A stretch of DNA of 64,000 bases, taken from Thermocrispum agreste DSM 44070 (GTDB lineage: Bacteria; Actinomycetota; Actinomycetes; Mycobacteriales; Pseudonocardiaceae). The stretch lies in assembly GCF_000427905.1 (NCBI RefSeq), contig NZ_ATYX01000005.1:248001-312000 (forward strand), written 5' to 3'. The position numbers and the translations under genes were made by a program. How positions within the stretch are numbered: position 1 is the stretch's first letter; the number at the start of each line of letters is the position of its first letter. The notes under the pieces were generated by a model, which saw only the letters and a program-made list of their open reading frames with translations, had not been told where the DNA came from and made no database searches. This document shows, piece by piece, positions 48,014 to 58,474 of this stretch.

Positions 48014-48624
48014 TGCACATCACCCGCCCGTCCGATCAGCCTCTCGACGTACTTCGCCAGCACGTCGACTTCGATGTTCACCGGATCACCGGGCACCAGA
48101 CCGCCAAGGATGGTCATCTCCAAGGTGGTCGGGATCAACGCCACGCTGAACTCGGCAGGCTCACCGCCCTCGCCGGGATCGGTCACCGAGACCACGGTCA
48201 GCGACACCCCGTCGACGGCGATGGAGCCCTTCTCCACCACATACCGGTGCAGCCCGGCGGGCAAGGTGAACCGGGTCACGCCGGACGGGTCGCGGTCGAC
48301 GAACGTGCCGACACCGTCGACGTGTCCTTGCACGATGTGCCCGCCCAGTCGGTCCCCCACCGCCGCCGCGCGCTCCAGGTTCACCCGGTCGCCGACCCGG
48401 GCCTTCGCCAGGTTGGTGCGCTCCAGCGTCTCGTGCACCACGTCCACGGTGAACGACGTCCCCGCGACGTCCACCACCGTCAGGCACACGCCGTTGACCG
48501 CGATCGAATCGCCGTGTCCGGCGTCAGTGGTCACCGTCGGACCGGTGATCGTCAGTCGTGCTGCGTTCGGCACCTCGTCGATGCCGACGATCTCGCCGAC
48601 CTCCTCGACCAGTCCGGTGAACAC
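48010..48624 (-). CDS. ribE: Riboflavin synthase, alpha subunit
   Basis: 204 residues made of two similar barrels: N-barrel [15 protein letters not shown]...[13 protein letters not shown] and C-barrel [14 protein letters not shown]...[13 protein letters not shown]. It dismutates two lumazines to riboflavin. GTG start at 48624 with GGAAG upstream. Only 29 bases separate it from rpe, so there is no room for an FMN riboswitch in front of it. Member of rpe-ribE-ribBA-ribH. Confidence 0.96.
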
Positions 48625-48653
48625 GGCATCTTCCTTTCTCTGCCCTGGGCCCG

Positions 48654-49331
48654 TCAGACCTCGGCGGCCTTGCGCCGCAACGCCGCGATGGCCTTGCCCG
48701 GATCGTCGGCGCCGTAGACCGCGGTGCCCGCCACGAAGCAGTCCACACCCGCCTCGGCGGCCTGCTCGATGGTGTCGGCGTTGATGCCGCCGTCGATCTC
48801 CACCAGCAAGCGCAGGTGGCCGGTGTCCACCAGGTTGCGCGCCGCACGCACCTTCTCCAGCACGTGCGGGATGAACGCCTGGCCGCCGAAGCCCGGCTCC
48901 ACCGACATGATCAACAGCGTGTCGTAGTGCTTCAACACGTCGACGAAGTCGTCCAGCGCCGTCTGCGGCTTGATGGACAAACCGGCCTTCGCGCCCGCCG
49001 CACGCAGGTTCTTGGCGATCATGACCGGGTCGGTCGCCGCCTCGGCATGCACCGTGACGTTGTGCGCACCCGCCTCGGCGTATGCCGGCGCCCACCGGTC
49101 CGGGTCCTCGATCATCAGGTGGCAGTCGATGGGGACCTCGCTCACCGCGATCAGCGACTGCACCACCGGCAGGCCGAGCGTCAGGTTCGGGACGAAGTGA
49201 CCGTCCATCACGTCCACGTGCACCCAGTCCGCCCGCTCATCGCCCTCACCGGACACGGCGCGGATCTCGTCGCCGAGCCGCGCGAAGTCGGCGGACAGGA
49301 TGCTGGGCGCGATCATCGGACGTCTGCTCAC
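48654..49331 (-). CDS. rpe: Ribulose-phosphate 3-epimerase
   Basis: 225-residue TIM-barrel epimerase linking ribulose 5-phosphate and xylulose 5-phosphate. Motifs: [33 protein letters not shown] and [13 protein letters not shown], then [11 protein letters not shown]. The start is the GTG at 49331: a TAGAAT box lies exactly seven bases upstream and homology begins soon after; a longer in-frame start at 49415 would precede the promoter. First gene of the riboflavin operon, whose substrate ribulose 5-phosphate it shares with RibB. Confidence 0.96.
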   Translation of the reverse strand: MSRRPMIAPSILSADFARLGDEIRAVSGEGDERADWVHVDVMDGHFVPNLTLGLPVVQSLIAVSEVPIDCHLMIEDPDRWAPAYAEAGAHNVTVHAEAATDPVMIAKNLRAAGAKAGLSIKPQTALDDFVDVLKHYDTLLIMSVEPGFGGQAFIPHVLEKVRAARNLVDTGHLRLLVEIDGGINADTIEQAAEAGVDCFVAGTAVYGADDPGKAIAALRRKAAEV

Positions 49332-49338
49332 GTTCCGG

Positions 49339-49344
49339 ATTCTA
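49339..49344 (-). promoter_or_regulatory. -10 box TAGAAT of rpe and the riboflavin operon (leaderless)
   Basis: TAGAAT on the minus strand, 7 bases before the rpe GTG; this is the closest match to the sigma-70 consensus seen in the window. The upstream 80 bases up to rsmB show no riboswitch-like structure. The operon therefore appears to be under constitutive or promoter-level control. Confidence 0.6.
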
Positions 49345-49424
49345 GTTACTGCCGAGTTACCAGCGGTTTCCCGCGTCGCACCCGTCACGTCGTCTCCTTC
49401 GTCACTTGCCTGCACCCCGAGCCC

Positions 49425-50912
49425 TCACCGCTTCTTCCGCAGCAGTGCGCAGAACATCGCATCGGTGCCGTGCCGATGCGGCCACAGCTGCACGTACGGG
49501 CCGTCGCCCAGCCGGTCGACCCCGGGGAAGTACTCCCTGGCGTCGAGCACTTCGGCACCGGTGCGGCGGGCCACCTCGCCGGCCACGCCCTCGGTCTCGG
49601 CCAGGTGCGGCGAGCACACCACGTAGCCGACGATCCCGCCGGGCCGAGCCAGCTGCACGGCCGCGCTCAGCAGCTCGGTCTGCAGGGTGACCAGATCCGG
49701 AACGTCGCTCGGTTGCCGCCGCCACCGCGCCTCGGGCCGCCTGCGCAGCGCACCGAGCCCGGTGCACGGCGCATCGACCAGCACCCGGTCGAAGCCCGGC
49801 TCGAGGCCGCTCGTCCTGCCGTCGGCCACATGCACCCGCACCGGCAGCCCTGCGGTGGCCCGCTCCACCAGCTTGGCCCGGTGCCGGGCTCGCTCCACCG
49901 CGTCCAGGGTCGCTCCCGTGGTGGCGGCCAGCGCGCCGAGCAGCGCCGCTTTGCCACCGGGACCGGCGCACAGGTCGAGCCACCGCTCGTCGGATCCCGT
50001 CACCGGGGCCGAAGCCAGGGCGAGCGCGCAGAGCTGGCTGCCTTCGTCCTGCACCGCCGCGAGCCCTTCCTTGACCGGCTCCAGCTCGGCCGGGTCTCCG
50101 GCGCCCGCGGCCAGCCGCACGCCGTAGGGCGAGTAGGGGGCGACGTCCCCACCGGTGATCGCCGCCAGCTCGGCCGCGCTGATCTCCCCCGGCCTGGCCA
50201 CCAGATGCACCTCGGGTCGCTCGTCGTCGGCCTCCAGCGCGGCGGCCAGCTCGGCCCCCTTGTCGCCGAGCGCTTCCGCGAACGCCCGGGCGATCCAGCG
50301 CGGATGCGCCGTGCGCAGCGCGTGGTGACCGATCGGATCCTCGTCGGCCGGCGGCGCGAGCCGGTCGATCCAGGACGCTTCGTCGTGCTCGGCGATCTTG
50401 CGCAGCACGGCGTTGACGAAGCCCGTGACGTACGAGCCGACGACCTCCCGCGCCAGGTCCACCGTCGCTGTCACGCCCGCGTGTTCCGGAACCCGGGTGC
50501 GCAGCAGCTGGTAGGTGCCCAGCCGCAGCACGTCCAGCACCGCACCGTCGACCTTGGCGATGTCGCGGTCCACGCACGCGTCGATGACCGCGTCCAACAG
50601 CCCGCGCGTCCGGGCCGCACCGTAGGCGAGCTCGGTCGCCAGCGCGGCATCGCGGCCGGTGATCCGGCGCTCACGCAGCATCTTCGGCAGCACCAGGTTC
50701 GCGTAGGCGTCCCGCTCGCGGATCGCGCGCAGCACGTCGTAGGCCGCCTGGCGAGCCGGATCCACGGCGCTCAGCCGGGGCGGGTTCGCCCGGCGCGGCG
50801 CGGGCCTGCGGCGATCCGGCCTGCCCGGCCGCTGCTTCCGGTCCTGATGCCTGCCGCCGGGGTGGCCGGACCGGCGCTTGGGCCGCTCCGATCCACCTTG
50901 CTGTGCGTTCAT
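49425..50912 (-). CDS. rsmB: 16S rRNA (cytosine967-C5) methyltransferase RsmB
   Basis: 495 residues. A basic disordered N-terminal tail (about 1-50, rich in R, P and G), then a NusB-like RNA-binding domain (about 52-190), then a SAM-dependent methyltransferase domain with [15 protein letters not shown] (about 315), DAPCTGLG (first catalytic-type cysteine) and [13 protein letters not shown] (second). ATG overlapping the fmt stop (ATGA), the usual fmt-rsmB pair. The basic tail is longer than in enterobacteria. Confidence 0.95.
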   Translation of the reverse strand: MNAQQGGSERPKRRSGHPGGRHQDRKQRPGRPDRRRPAPRRANPPRLSAVDPARQAAYDVLRAIRERDAYANLVLPKMLRERRITGRDAALATELAYGAARTRGLLDAVIDACVDRDIAKVDGAVLDVLRLGTYQLLRTRVPEHAGVTATVDLAREVVGSYVTGFVNAVLRKIAEHDEASWIDRLAPPADEDPIGHHALRTAHPRWIARAFAEALGDKGAELAAALEADDERPEVHLVARPGEISAAELAAITGGDVAPYSPYGVRLAAGAGDPAELEPVKEGLAAVQDEGSQLCALALASAPVTGSDERWLDLCAGPGGKAALLGALAATTGATLDAVERARHRAKLVERATAGLPVRVHVADGRTSGLEPGFDRVLVDAPCTGLGALRRRPEARWRRQPSDVPDLVTLQTELLSAAVQLARPGGIVGYVVCSPHLAETEGVAGEVARRTGAEVLDAREYFPGVDRLGDGPYVQLWPHRHGTDAMFCALLRKKR

Positions 50913-51841
50913 GTCAACCGCTCTCCCGGCTCGATGCGCGCGCCACGCGCCCAGTCGGTGGCCGCCATCCGCTTGCGGCCTTGCGCCTGCACCTCACTCA
51001 AGCACAGCGCGGCCGTGGTCGTGCCGACCAGCACGCGCTTGCGCTCCACCCGCACCTCCCCCGGCTGCAACGGCTGCTCCGGCTGGTCCACCAGGCGCAC
51101 CGGGGCGATCTTCAGCCGTTGCCCGCGGAACTCGGCCCACGCCCCCGGTTCCGGTGTCATGGCCCGGATGAGCCGTTCGATCGCCACCGCGGGGGCGGAG
51201 AAGTCGATCTTGGCGTCCGCCACCGTCACCTTGGGCGCGTAGCTCACCCCGTCCGCAGGCTGAGGCTCGGCCCGCAGCACGCCGTCCTCGATGCCGTCCA
51301 GCGTCCGCAGCAGCAACTCCGCCCCGGCCTCGGCCAACCTGCCCAGCAACGAACCCGCGGTGTCGTCCGGGCGCACCGCTTCGGTCACCACCCCGTACAC
51401 CGGTCCGGCGTCCAGCTCGCGCACGATCCGGAACACCGACGCGCCGGTGATCTCGTCGCCTGCCCGGATGGCCGCCTGCACCGGGGCGGCACCCCGCCAT
51501 GCGGGCAGCAACGAGAAGTGCAGGTTGACCCAGCCGTGCTTGGGGATCTCCAGCGCCTCGGAACCGAGCAGCCCGCCGTAGGCGACGACCGGACAGATGT
51601 CCGGCGCCAGCGCGCGCAGCCGGTCGAGGAATCCGGCGTCGTTCGGGCTGGCCGGGGTGAGCACGTCGATGCCGTGCTCGTCGGCGAGCCTGCCGACCGG
51701 TGACCGTTGCACCTTGCGCCCACGACCGGCGGGCGCATCCGGGCGCGCGAGCACCGCGACCACCTCGTGCCGCGGCGATTCGATCAGCAGCTTGAGTGAG
51801 GGAACCGCAACCTCGGGAGTACCGGCGAACACCACACGCAT
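50909..51841 (-). CDS. fmt: Methionyl-tRNA formyltransferase
   Basis: 310 residues. [19 protein letters not shown] at the N-terminus, [20 protein letters not shown] (about residues 108-127, with the tetrahydrofolate-site motif SLLP), then the C-terminal tRNA-binding barrel domain. It formylates initiator methionyl-tRNA. The ATG at 51841 is ten bases after TAGACT (51857-51852), giving a leader of about three bases. Coupled with rsmB. An upstream in-frame start at 51889 would lie before the promoter. Confidence 0.96.
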   Translation of the reverse strand: MRVVFAGTPEVAVPSLKLLIESPRHEVVAVLARPDAPAGRGRKVQRSPVGRLADEHGIDVLTPASPNDAGFLDRLRALAPDICPVVAYGGLLGSEALEIPKHGWVNLHFSLLPAWRGAAPVQAAIRAGDEITGASVFRIVRELDAGPVYGVVTEAVRPDDTAGSLLGRLAEAGAELLLRTLDGIEDGVLRAEPQPADGVSYAPKVTVADAKIDFSAPAVAIERLIRAMTPEPGAWAEFRGQRLKIAPVRLVDQPEQPLQPGEVRVERKRVLVGTTTAALCLSEVQAQGRKRMAATDWARGARIEPGERLT

Positions 51842-51914
51842 AGTGCGCCGAAGTCTACGGGGCGCACGGCGAGGTGACGTGCATCGCACGGCGGCTCGGC
51901 GGGATGGTGCATGC

Positions 51915-53900
51915 TCAGATCACCTCCAGGGGGTCGAGCTGGATCCGCACGGCGTCCGGTTCCTTGCGGGCGGTGCGTTGCGCCTGGAGGCGGGCGAGCG
52001 CGACCGCGAGCGCCTTGCCGTCGCTGCGTGGCACCCGGATCAGCACGCGCTCGTGCTCTTCGTTCCCGGCTGCGCGTGGCACCTGGACGGGGACCGGGCC
52101 GAGGACCTCGGCCGAGGGCGGCAGCTGCACCTCGTCCACGACACGCGCCACCGCGTGTGGCGTCCCCTGCACCGACGCCATCCGCCGCGCAGGCGGGAAG
52201 CCGAGCTCGGCGCGCTCGGCCAGTTCTCGTTGCGCGTGCCCTGCCGGGTCCCAGCGGATCAACGCCTGCACGGTGCGCAAGGCGCTGTCGGCGCCCACGA
52301 TCACTCGTCCGCCCTGCTCGGCGGGACGGACCATGGCCGCGGCGGCCATCCACCTGCGCAAGGTCTCCTCCGCCGCGCGGAGATCGGGGCGGCCGAGCAG
52401 CGCCCAGCCGTCGAGCAGCAGCGCCGCACCGTAGCCCCCTTCGACGACGGGTTCGGCGCCTGGGGTCGCCACCACGAGCTGAGGCCCGGGCGGTACCGAC
52501 GCCAGCACCTCGTCTCCCCCTGACGTGCGGACCGTCGTGCCCGGGAAGGCGCGCCCAAGCTCCTCGGCCGTGCGTCCTGCTCCGACGACCTGGGCTCGCA
52601 ACCGCGCCGATCCGCACGCGGCACAACGGAATCCCGGCTCCGGCGCCCCGCACCAGCGGCACGACGGCGGGCGGGCCTCGTCCGAGGACCCGGCGGGCAG
52701 GCTCAGCGGCCCCGCGCATCGGCGGCAGCGCGCCGGCGTGCGGCAGTGACCGCATGCCAGAGCCGGGACGTAGCCGCGCCGGGGAACCTGCACCAGCACC
52801 GGTGCCCCTGCGTCGAGCGCCGCGCGAGCGGCTTCGAAAGCCACGGCGGGCAGCCGTGCGGTGCGCGCGGCCGGATCCCGGGCCAGCTCGAAGTCGTCGC
52901 CGGTCCCGGACACCCGTGGTGCGTGGGCACGCACCACCTCACGCGATGCGACGACCTCGTGCGCCCAGCCACTGTCCACCAGCAGCTGCGCTTCCGCGGT
53001 CCGGGCGAACCCGCCGGCCACGAAGCTCGCCCCGGTCTGGTGCGCGCGGAGCACCAGCACGTCACGCACATGGGGATACGGGGCGCGAGGTTCGGCGTGC
53101 AGATCGTCGCCGTCGTCCCACACCACGAACAGCCCGGGCTGATGCAGTGGAGCGAACATCGCGGCCCGGGTCCCCACGACCACGTGCGCGGCCCCGCGGC
53201 GGGCGCGAAGCCATCGCCGATACCGCCGGGCGGGACCGAGGTCGGCCGACAGCGCCACGACGCCGTCCTCGGGCATCAGATCCAGGCACGCGGCGTGCAG
53301 GCGGGCGAGGTCCCGATGATCCGGGACGACGAGCAGAGCCGACCGTCCCGCCGCCGACACCGTTGCGGCCAGTTCGGCCAGGCGGCGCGGCCAGTCCTCG
53401 CCCGGCAGCGCCTGCCACACCGCGCGCGCCTTCACCCCGGAAGCCAGCGCCTTGACCAGGGCGGCTCCGCGCTCGTAGCGCCGCCATTCGGCGGGCACGC
53501 CGCGCGCGGGCGGCCGCTGTCCCGGCTCGGACGGCTCGGCCTCCACCCGGGCATGGCGTGGCGGCACCGCCAGGCGCAGCACGTCGGCCATCGTGCCCGC
53601 GTAGCGATCGGCCACCGCGCGGGCCATCGAGGCCAGATCCGGTGACAGCACCGGCTCCGGCGAGACCACGCGCTCGAGGTAGGCCAGCCTGCCGGGATGG
53701 TCGGTGGTCTCGACCCGGTCGAGCACGTAGCCCTGCACCAGCTGCCCGGCGAAACGCACCTTCACCCGGCAGCCCGGCGCGGCGTCGCCTGCGTGCTCCT
53801 GCCGCACCCGGTAGTCGAACGGCCGATCCAGGTGCGGCAGAGGCACGTCGACCAGCACCCGGGCGATCGGAAGCTGGTCGGCGGGACGGCGCTCGGTCAC
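51915..53900 (-). CDS. priA: PriA, primosomal protein N' lacking the helicase ATP-binding motif
   Basis: 661 residues. N-terminal 3'-DNA-end-binding domain ([17 protein letters not shown]), helicase-like lobes, and the zinc-binding CxxC array (CGHC, CRRC, CRWC, CAAC at about 400-455). The Walker A loop GVTGSGKTEVY of bacterial PriA is replaced by [11 protein letters not shown] (about 152-162), and the DEEH motif reads WDDGDD, so ATPase activity is very unlikely; this is the known actinobacterial form, thought to keep a structural restart role. GTG at 53900 lies seven bases after TACCGT (53913-53908); earlier starts are upstream of that box. Last member of the rsmB-fmt-priA neighbourhood. Confidence 0.9.
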   Translation of the reverse strand: MTERRPADQLPIARVLVDVPLPHLDRPFDYRVRQEHAGDAAPGCRVKVRFAGQLVQGYVLDRVETTDHPGRLAYLERVVSPEPVLSPDLASMARAVADRYAGTMADVLRLAVPPRHARVEAEPSEPGQRPPARGVPAEWRRYERGAALVKALASGVKARAVWQALPGEDWPRRLAELAATVSAAGRSALLVVPDHRDLARLHAACLDLMPEDGVVALSADLGPARRYRRWLRARRGAAHVVVGTRAAMFAPLHQPGLFVVWDDGDDLHAEPRAPYPHVRDVLVLRAHQTGASFVAGGFARTAEAQLLVDSGWAHEVVASREVVRAHAPRVSGTGDDFELARDPAARTARLPAVAFEAARAALDAGAPVLVQVPRRGYVPALACGHCRTPARCRRCAGPLSLPAGSSDEARPPSCRWCGAPEPGFRCAACGSARLRAQVVGAGRTAEELGRAFPGTTVRTSGGDEVLASVPPGPQLVVATPGAEPVVEGGYGAALLLDGWALLGRPDLRAAEETLRRWMAAAAMVRPAEQGGRVIVGADSALRTVQALIRWDPAGHAQRELAERAELGFPPARRMASVQGTPHAVARVVDEVQLPPSAEVLGPVPVQVPRAAGNEEHERVLIRVPRSDGKALAVALARLQAQRTARKEPDAVRIQLDPLEVI

Positions 53901-54014
53901 GCCGATCACGGTAATCGCTGCAGGCGACGACGAACGGCACCGGTCGACGGGCTGTGACCGTGCCCCCTGGTCACCGCCACAGCCCGACCCCCTTGCGACC
54001 AGCACCCGGTCCGG

Positions 54015-55208
54015 CTACGCGGCGACCGGCTGTTCCCAGTCGATGCGGTAGCCGTACACCCAGTCCTGCTTGGCTGCGGCCTTGGCGGCGAACTTCATGA
54101 ACAGCGGCAGCAGCAGGCGGCCGATCGGGCCTGCCGCTTTCCCGTCACCGTTGCGCTTGCCCATGGCGACGATGCGCTCCACCCGCTTGCGCCGCAGGCC
54201 CTCGTACGCGGCGAGGGCCTGGCCCACCGGCAAGTCGCGCAGGCACTTGGCGAGCGTGAGGGCGTCCTCCAGGGCCATCGAGGCTCCCTGGCCGGATGCC
54301 GGTGACGTGGCGTGCGCCGCGTCACCGACGATGACCATCCCATCCCGGTGCCAGGTGGGCACCCGCGGGAAGTCGTAGGTGTTCCAGCCGGAGAAGATGT
54401 GGTCGGTGGCGTCGATGACACGCAGCGCCGGGAACTTGTCGTCGGCGAACAGCTCGTGCAGCCGTGCCCGCCACTGCTCCGGAGTGATCGCGGCGACCTC
54501 CTTCTGGGACAGCTCGCGCTTCTGCGGCGGGTTGGCGAACCACCAGATCTCGCCGTCCGGGCGCTTGACGTAGCTGAAGAAGCACCGTCGCCCGAAGAAC
54601 ATGTGCATCACACCGGGCTCGCCGGGCACGTCCACGCCACGCGCGTAGCCGCCGGCGTTCAGCAGCGGCACGTACCGCGGCTCGGGCGCCTCCGGGTCGA
54701 TAATGCGCCTGGTGGCCGACCGGAGCCCGTCCGCCCCGACGAGCGCATCCCCCTCGGCGGTGCTGCCGTCCTCGAACCTTGCCACCACACCGGCGCCGGA
54801 CGGCTCGGCGCCGACCAGCCGCTTGCCGTACTCGATCCGGATGCCGCGACGCACCGCTTCGTCGCGCAGGACCGTGTAGAGGTCGGCACGGGTGATCGTC
54901 TGGTTCACGGTGCCGTCCGGGAGCGGGTCGCCGAACCGGAACTCGGCGAGCCGCTTGTCGTCCATCTCCATCACCATCTTCGGCGTGTCGAAGCCGCGCC
55001 GACGGACCTGGTCCGAGATGCCGAGGGTGCGCAGGACGTCCATGCCGTTGACGGCCAGCGTCAAGAACGCGCCGACGCCGTCCGCCGTGCGGTCGTAAGC
55101 CTCGTAGACGGTCGCGTCGATCCCGGCCTGTTGCAGCGCCATGGCCGTCGCCGGCCCGGCCACCCCGCCGCCGACGATCATCACGTTCGTGACTTTGACT
55201 TTAGTCAT
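54015..55208 (-). CDS. FAD-dependent monooxygenase (PHBH/TetX-like group A)
   Basis: 397 residues. FAD dinucleotide fold GGGVAGPATAMALQQAG (about 13-29), the conserved mid-protein GDALVGADGLRSATRRI (DG motif), and GDAAHATSPASGQGASMALEDAL (GD motif, about 290). Such enzymes hydroxylate aromatic or polyketide compounds with NAD(P)H and oxygen. The substrate is unknown; divergence from a PadR repressor suggests induction by its substrate, for example a phenolic compound or antibiotic. ATG at 55208 lies in the left half of a palindrome shared with the padR promoter. Monocistronic. Inserted between priA and metK, a place where M. tuberculosis also has monooxygenase genes. Confidence 0.88.
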   Translation of the reverse strand: MTKVKVTNVMIVGGGVAGPATAMALQQAGIDATVYEAYDRTADGVGAFLTLAVNGMDVLRTLGISDQVRRRGFDTPKMVMEMDDKRLAEFRFGDPLPDGTVNQTITRADLYTVLRDEAVRRGIRIEYGKRLVGAEPSGAGVVARFEDGSTAEGDALVGADGLRSATRRIIDPEAPEPRYVPLLNAGGYARGVDVPGEPGVMHMFFGRRCFFSYVKRPDGEIWWFANPPQKRELSQKEVAAITPEQWRARLHELFADDKFPALRVIDATDHIFSGWNTYDFPRVPTWHRDGMVIVGDAAHATSPASGQGASMALEDALTLAKCLRDLPVGQALAAYEGLRRKRVERIVAMGKRNGDGKAAGPIGRLLLPLFMKFAAKAAAKQDWVYGYRIDWEQPVAA

Positions 55209-55233
55209 GTTATGACTATACATAGCATGACTA
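55202..55233. promoter_or_regulatory. Probable PadR operator between the monooxygenase gene and padR
   Basis: TAGTCAT-GTT-ATGACTA is a perfect 7-base inverted repeat (55202-55218) and ATGACTA recurs at 55227-55233, fifteen bases after the previous copy. The site spans the monooxygenase start codon, and its outer half-site lies 18 bases from the padR -10 box. The region is markedly AT-richer than its surroundings. Binding by the PadR protein is inferred from place and symmetry. Confidence 0.6.
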
Positions 55234-55250
55234 TTCATGTCATTCCCATA

Positions 55251-55256
55251 TAGGGT
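55251..55256 (+). promoter_or_regulatory. -10 box TAGGGT of padR (leaderless)
   Basis: TAGGGT ends six bases before the GTG at 55263. There is no Shine-Dalgarno, so padR is probably read from a leaderless transcript. Confidence 0.5.
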
Positions 55257-55262
55257 GATGAC

Positions 55263-55886
55263 GTGGCCAGCAACACCGACCGTCGTTCTCCCCTCGCCCT
55301 GGTGCTGCTCTCGCTGCTGGCGGAGGAGCCGATGCACCCGTACCGGATGCGGGAGATGATCAAGGCACGCGGCAAGGACCGGATCGCCAACGTCGCGGCG
55401 CGCAACAGCGTCTACCAAACGATCGACCGGCTGCACCGGGCAGGACTGATCACGATTCGCGAGACGGAGCAGGACGAACGCCGCCCGGAGCGCACGGTGT
55501 ACGAACTCACCGACGCCGGTCGCGACACGCTGCGCCGGTGGACCCGGGCCATGCTGTCGGACGTGGCGCGCGAGTTCCCGGAGTTCCCGGCGGCGCTGGC
55601 GTCACTGATGGTGCTCAGCCCGGACGACGTGCTCGCTCAGCTGACGGCCAGGGCGGAAAAGCTCAAGGCGGAGATCGACGAGCGGAGCGCCGAACTCGCC
55701 GCGGTGGGTGACCTGCCGCGCCTGTTCACGCTCGACGACGAATACACCCTGACCATCAAGCGCGCGGAACTGCGATGGGTCGAGGGAGTCGTCGACGCTC
55801 TCCGGTCCGGCGAGCTGACCTGGTCCGAAGAGTGGATCAGGGAGATCGCCGCCAGGATGGAAGGGCAGGAGCACCGCGCGGGATGA
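55263..55886 (+). CDS. PadR-family transcriptional regulator
   Basis: 207 residues. Winged helix N-terminal domain (about 10-90; LALVLLSLLAEEPMHPYRMREMIKARG and SVYQTIDRLHRAGLITIRE) and a C-terminal coiled-coil dimerisation domain (Vir_act_alpha_C type, about 105-200). Family members repress a detoxifying enzyme or exporter until a phenolic or drug ligand binds. Here the likely target is the divergent monooxygenase. GTG start from TAGGGT six bases upstream. It converges with metK 20 bases away. Confidence 0.92.
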   Translation: MASNTDRRSPLALVLLSLLAEEPMHPYRMREMIKARGKDRIANVAARNSVYQTIDRLHRAGLITIRETEQDERRPERTVYELTDAGRDTLRRWTRAMLSDVAREFPEFPAALASLMVLSPDDVLAQLTARAEKLKAEIDERSAELAAVGDLPRLFTLDDEYTLTIKRAELRWVEGVVDALRSGELTWSEEWIREIAARMEGQEHRAG

Positions 55887-55906
55887 TCCCGGCCCGCGGA
55901 CGCCGG

Positions 55907-57115
55907 TCAGGCCCCGGCGGCCGCCTTCAGCTCGTCCACCCGGTCGGTCCGCTCCCACGGCAGATCGAGGTCGGTGCGGCCGAAGTGGCCGTACGCGGCG
56001 GTCGGGGTGTAGATCGGCCGCAACAGGTCGAGGTCGCGGATGATGGCGCCCGGCCGCAGGTCGAACACCTCGGTGATGGCCTGCTGGATCTTGGCCGGGT
56101 CGACCGTCTCGGTGCCGAACGTCTCCACGAACAACCCGACCGGTGCCGCCTTCCCGATCGCGTAGGCCACTTGCACCTCGATCCGGCCGGCCAGGCCCGC
56201 GGCCACCACGTTCTTGGCCACCCAGCGCATGGCGTACGCGGCCGAACGGTCCACCTTCGACGGGTCCTTGCCGGAGAATGCGCCGCCGCCGTGGCGGGCC
56301 ATGCCTCCGTAGGTGTCCACGATGATCTTGCGGCCGGTCAGGCCTGCGTCGCCCATCGGGCCGCCGATGACGAACCGGCCGGTCGGGTTGACCAGCAGCC
56401 GGAAGTCGGAGGTGTCGATCGGCAGGTCCTCGATCTCCGGGCCGATCACGTGCTCGCGCACGTCGACGCCGAGCATCTTGTCCAGGTCGATGCCCTCGGC
56501 GTGCTGGGTGGACACCACCACGGTGTCCAGTCGCACGGCCTGGTCCCCCGCGTACTCGATCGTCACCTGGGTCTTGCCGTCCGGACGCAAGTACGGCAGC
56601 ACGCCGGTCTTGCGCACCGTCGCCAGCCGCCGGGCCAGCCGGTGGGCCAGCGCGATCGGCAGCGGCATGAGCTCCGGGGTGTCGCTGCACGCGTAGCCGA
56701 ACATCAAGCCTTGGTCCCCGGCGCCCTGCCGGTCCAGCTCGTCGCCGCGGGCGTCGGCGCCGACGCGCGCCTCGTACGCCTCGTCGACACCCTGGGCGAT
56801 GTCCGGCGACTGCGAACCGATCGCGACGTTCACACCGCACGAATTGCCGTCGAAGCCCTTCGCCGACGAGTCGTAGCCGATGTCGAGGATGGTGTCCCGC
56901 ACGATCGTCGGGATGTCGGCGTAGGCCTCGGTGGTCACCTCGCCCGCGACGTGCACCTGGCCGGTGGTGATCAGCGTCTCCACCGCCACGCGGGACCGCG
57001 GGTCCTTCTCCAGCAGCGCGTCCAGGATCGCGTCACTGATGGCATCACAGATCTTGTCCGGATGCCCTTCCGTCACCGATTCCGAGGTGAACAGCCTGTT
57101 CTGCGATCCGGTCAC
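55907..57115 (-). CDS. metK: S-adenosylmethionine synthetase
   Basis: 402 residues, standard length. Motifs: [43 protein letters not shown] (P-loop-like) and [19 protein letters not shown]. It makes SAM from methionine and ATP. GTG start at 57115, with GGAAGG 8 bases upstream. A TAGGCT -10 box at 57179-57174 gives a leader of about 50 bases, too short for a SAM riboswitch. It lies 108 bases after coaBC. Confidence 0.97.
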   Translation of the reverse strand: MTGSQNRLFTSESVTEGHPDKICDAISDAILDALLEKDPRSRVAVETLITTGQVHVAGEVTTEAYADIPTIVRDTILDIGYDSSAKGFDGNSCGVNVAIGSQSPDIAQGVDEAYEARVGADARGDELDRQGAGDQGLMFGYACSDTPELMPLPIALAHRLARRLATVRKTGVLPYLRPDGKTQVTIEYAGDQAVRLDTVVVSTQHAEGIDLDKMLGVDVREHVIGPEIEDLPIDTSDFRLLVNPTGRFVIGGPMGDAGLTGRKIIVDTYGGMARHGGGAFSGKDPSKVDRSAAYAMRWVAKNVVAAGLAGRIEVQVAYAIGKAAPVGLFVETFGTETVDPAKIQQAITEVFDLRPGAIIRDLDLLRPIYTPTAAYGHFGRTDLDLPWERTDRVDELKAAAGA

Positions 57116-57223
57116 GACACTTACCTTCCGTTGTGATGCGGCCGCTGCGATCGGCGCGCACGGCTTGCCACAAAGCCTACTTCGGAACGCCTGAATACCC
57201 GGTACCCACCGGTCACTATCCAC

Positions 57224-58447
57224 TCAAGCGCCGGCGACGGCGGCTACCGCGTCCCACACTGCGGCCGCCAGTTGCGATTTCGATCCGAACGGGATGGGTG
57301 TTTCAGTCCCGTTCGCCGCCAGCAGCCACCCGGCGTTGTGCTCGACCTCGAACGCCTGCCCGTCGCCGACGGCGTTGACCACCAGCAGGTCGCTTCCCTT
57401 GCGGCGCAGTTTGGCGCGAGCGTGTTCCAGCACGTCGGCGCTCTCGTCCCCGGTCTCGGCCGCGAAGCCGACGATGACCTGTTCCGGTCTGCGCTGCGCG
57501 ACCAGCTCGGCCAGCACGTCCGGATTGGTCTCCAGCTCGATCGGCGCCGGCCGGTCGCCGGTCTTCTTGATCTTGTGCTGGGTGAACCTGGCGGGACGGA
57601 AGTCGGCCACCGCGGCGGCCATCACCACCACGTCGGCCTCTTTCGCCGCTTCCAGCATCGCCTCGCGCATCTCCAGCGCCGTCGACACCGAGACCAGATC
57701 GACCCCGGCAGGCGTGGGCAACGTCACGGTGTGACCGGCCACCAGCGTGACCTTCGCGCCGCGCGCGGCCGCCACCCGCGCCAGCGCGTAGCCCTGTTTG
57801 CCGGACGAACGATTGCCCAGGTAGCGCACCGGGTCCAGCGGCTCCCTGGTGCCCCCGGCCGAGACGACCACGGACAGCCCTTCGAGATCGCGGCGCAGCG
57901 CATCCGCGTCGGCCAGCAGCAGCTTGGCCAGATCCACGATCTCCGCCGGATGGGCCAGGCGGCCCTTGCCGGTGTCGGGACCGGTGAGCCTGCCGGTGTC
58001 CGGGTCCGGGACGACCACCCCGCGCCGCCGCAGCGTCGCCACGTTCTCCTGGGTCGCCGGATGCTCCCACATCTCGGTGTGCATCGCGGGGAAGAAGATC
58101 GTGGGACACCGCGCGGTCAGCAGCGTGCCGGTGAGCAGGTCGTCCGCCACGCCGTGCGCGGCCTTGGCCAGCAGATCCGCCGTCGCGGGCGCGACCAGCA
58201 CCAGGTCGGCCTCCTGGCCGATGCGCACGTGCTCGACCGAGGGGACGTTGGAGAACACGTCGGTGTGCACCGGCTGACCGGACAGCGCCTCCCACGTGGC
58301 GGCGCCGACGAACCGCAACGCGGCCGCGGTCGGCACGACCCGCACGCGGTGGCCCGACTCGGTGAGCCCGCGCAGCACCTCGCACACCTTGTAGGCGGCA
58401 ATCCCGCCGCCCACGCCGAGCACGACGCTCGGCTTCCGGTCGGTCAT
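57224..58447 (-). CDS. coaBC: Bifunctional phosphopantothenoylcysteine decarboxylase/phosphopantothenate-cysteine ligase
   Basis: 407 residues. N-terminal flavoprotein CoaC domain (LGVGGGIAAYKVCEVLRGL, MHTEMWEHPATQENV with the P-x-M-N-type active-site loop as PAMHTEMW, about 120-127) and C-terminal CoaB domain (VVSAGGTREPLDPVRYLGNRSSGKQG, about 195). It carries out two steps of coenzyme A synthesis. ATG at 58447 with an AAAGG site. Follows rpoZ by 27 bases, as in other actinobacteria. Confidence 0.95.
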   Translation of the reverse strand: MTDRKPSVVLGVGGGIAAYKVCEVLRGLTESGHRVRVVPTAAALRFVGAATWEALSGQPVHTDVFSNVPSVEHVRIGQEADLVLVAPATADLLAKAAHGVADDLLTGTLLTARCPTIFFPAMHTEMWEHPATQENVATLRRRGVVVPDPDTGRLTGPDTGKGRLAHPAEIVDLAKLLLADADALRRDLEGLSVVVSAGGTREPLDPVRYLGNRSSGKQGYALARVAAARGAKVTLVAGHTVTLPTPAGVDLVSVSTALEMREAMLEAAKEADVVVMAAAVADFRPARFTQHKIKKTGDRPAPIELETNPDVLAELVAQRRPEQVIVGFAAETGDESADVLEHARAKLRRKGSDLLVVNAVGDGQAFEVEHNAGWLLAANGTETPIPFGSKSQLAAAVWDAVAAVAGA

Positions 58448-58474
58448 CGCCGGACCTTTCGTGCGGCGGGGCCG

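Noticed and set aside
48625-48653. FMN riboswitch before the riboflavin genes
   Set aside because: Only 29 bases lie between rpe and ribE, and the operon starts leaderless at rpe, leaving no space for an RFN element.
57116-57223. SAM riboswitch upstream of metK
   Set aside because: The leader from the TAGGCT box is about 50 bases and shows no SAM-I or SAM-II-like core.
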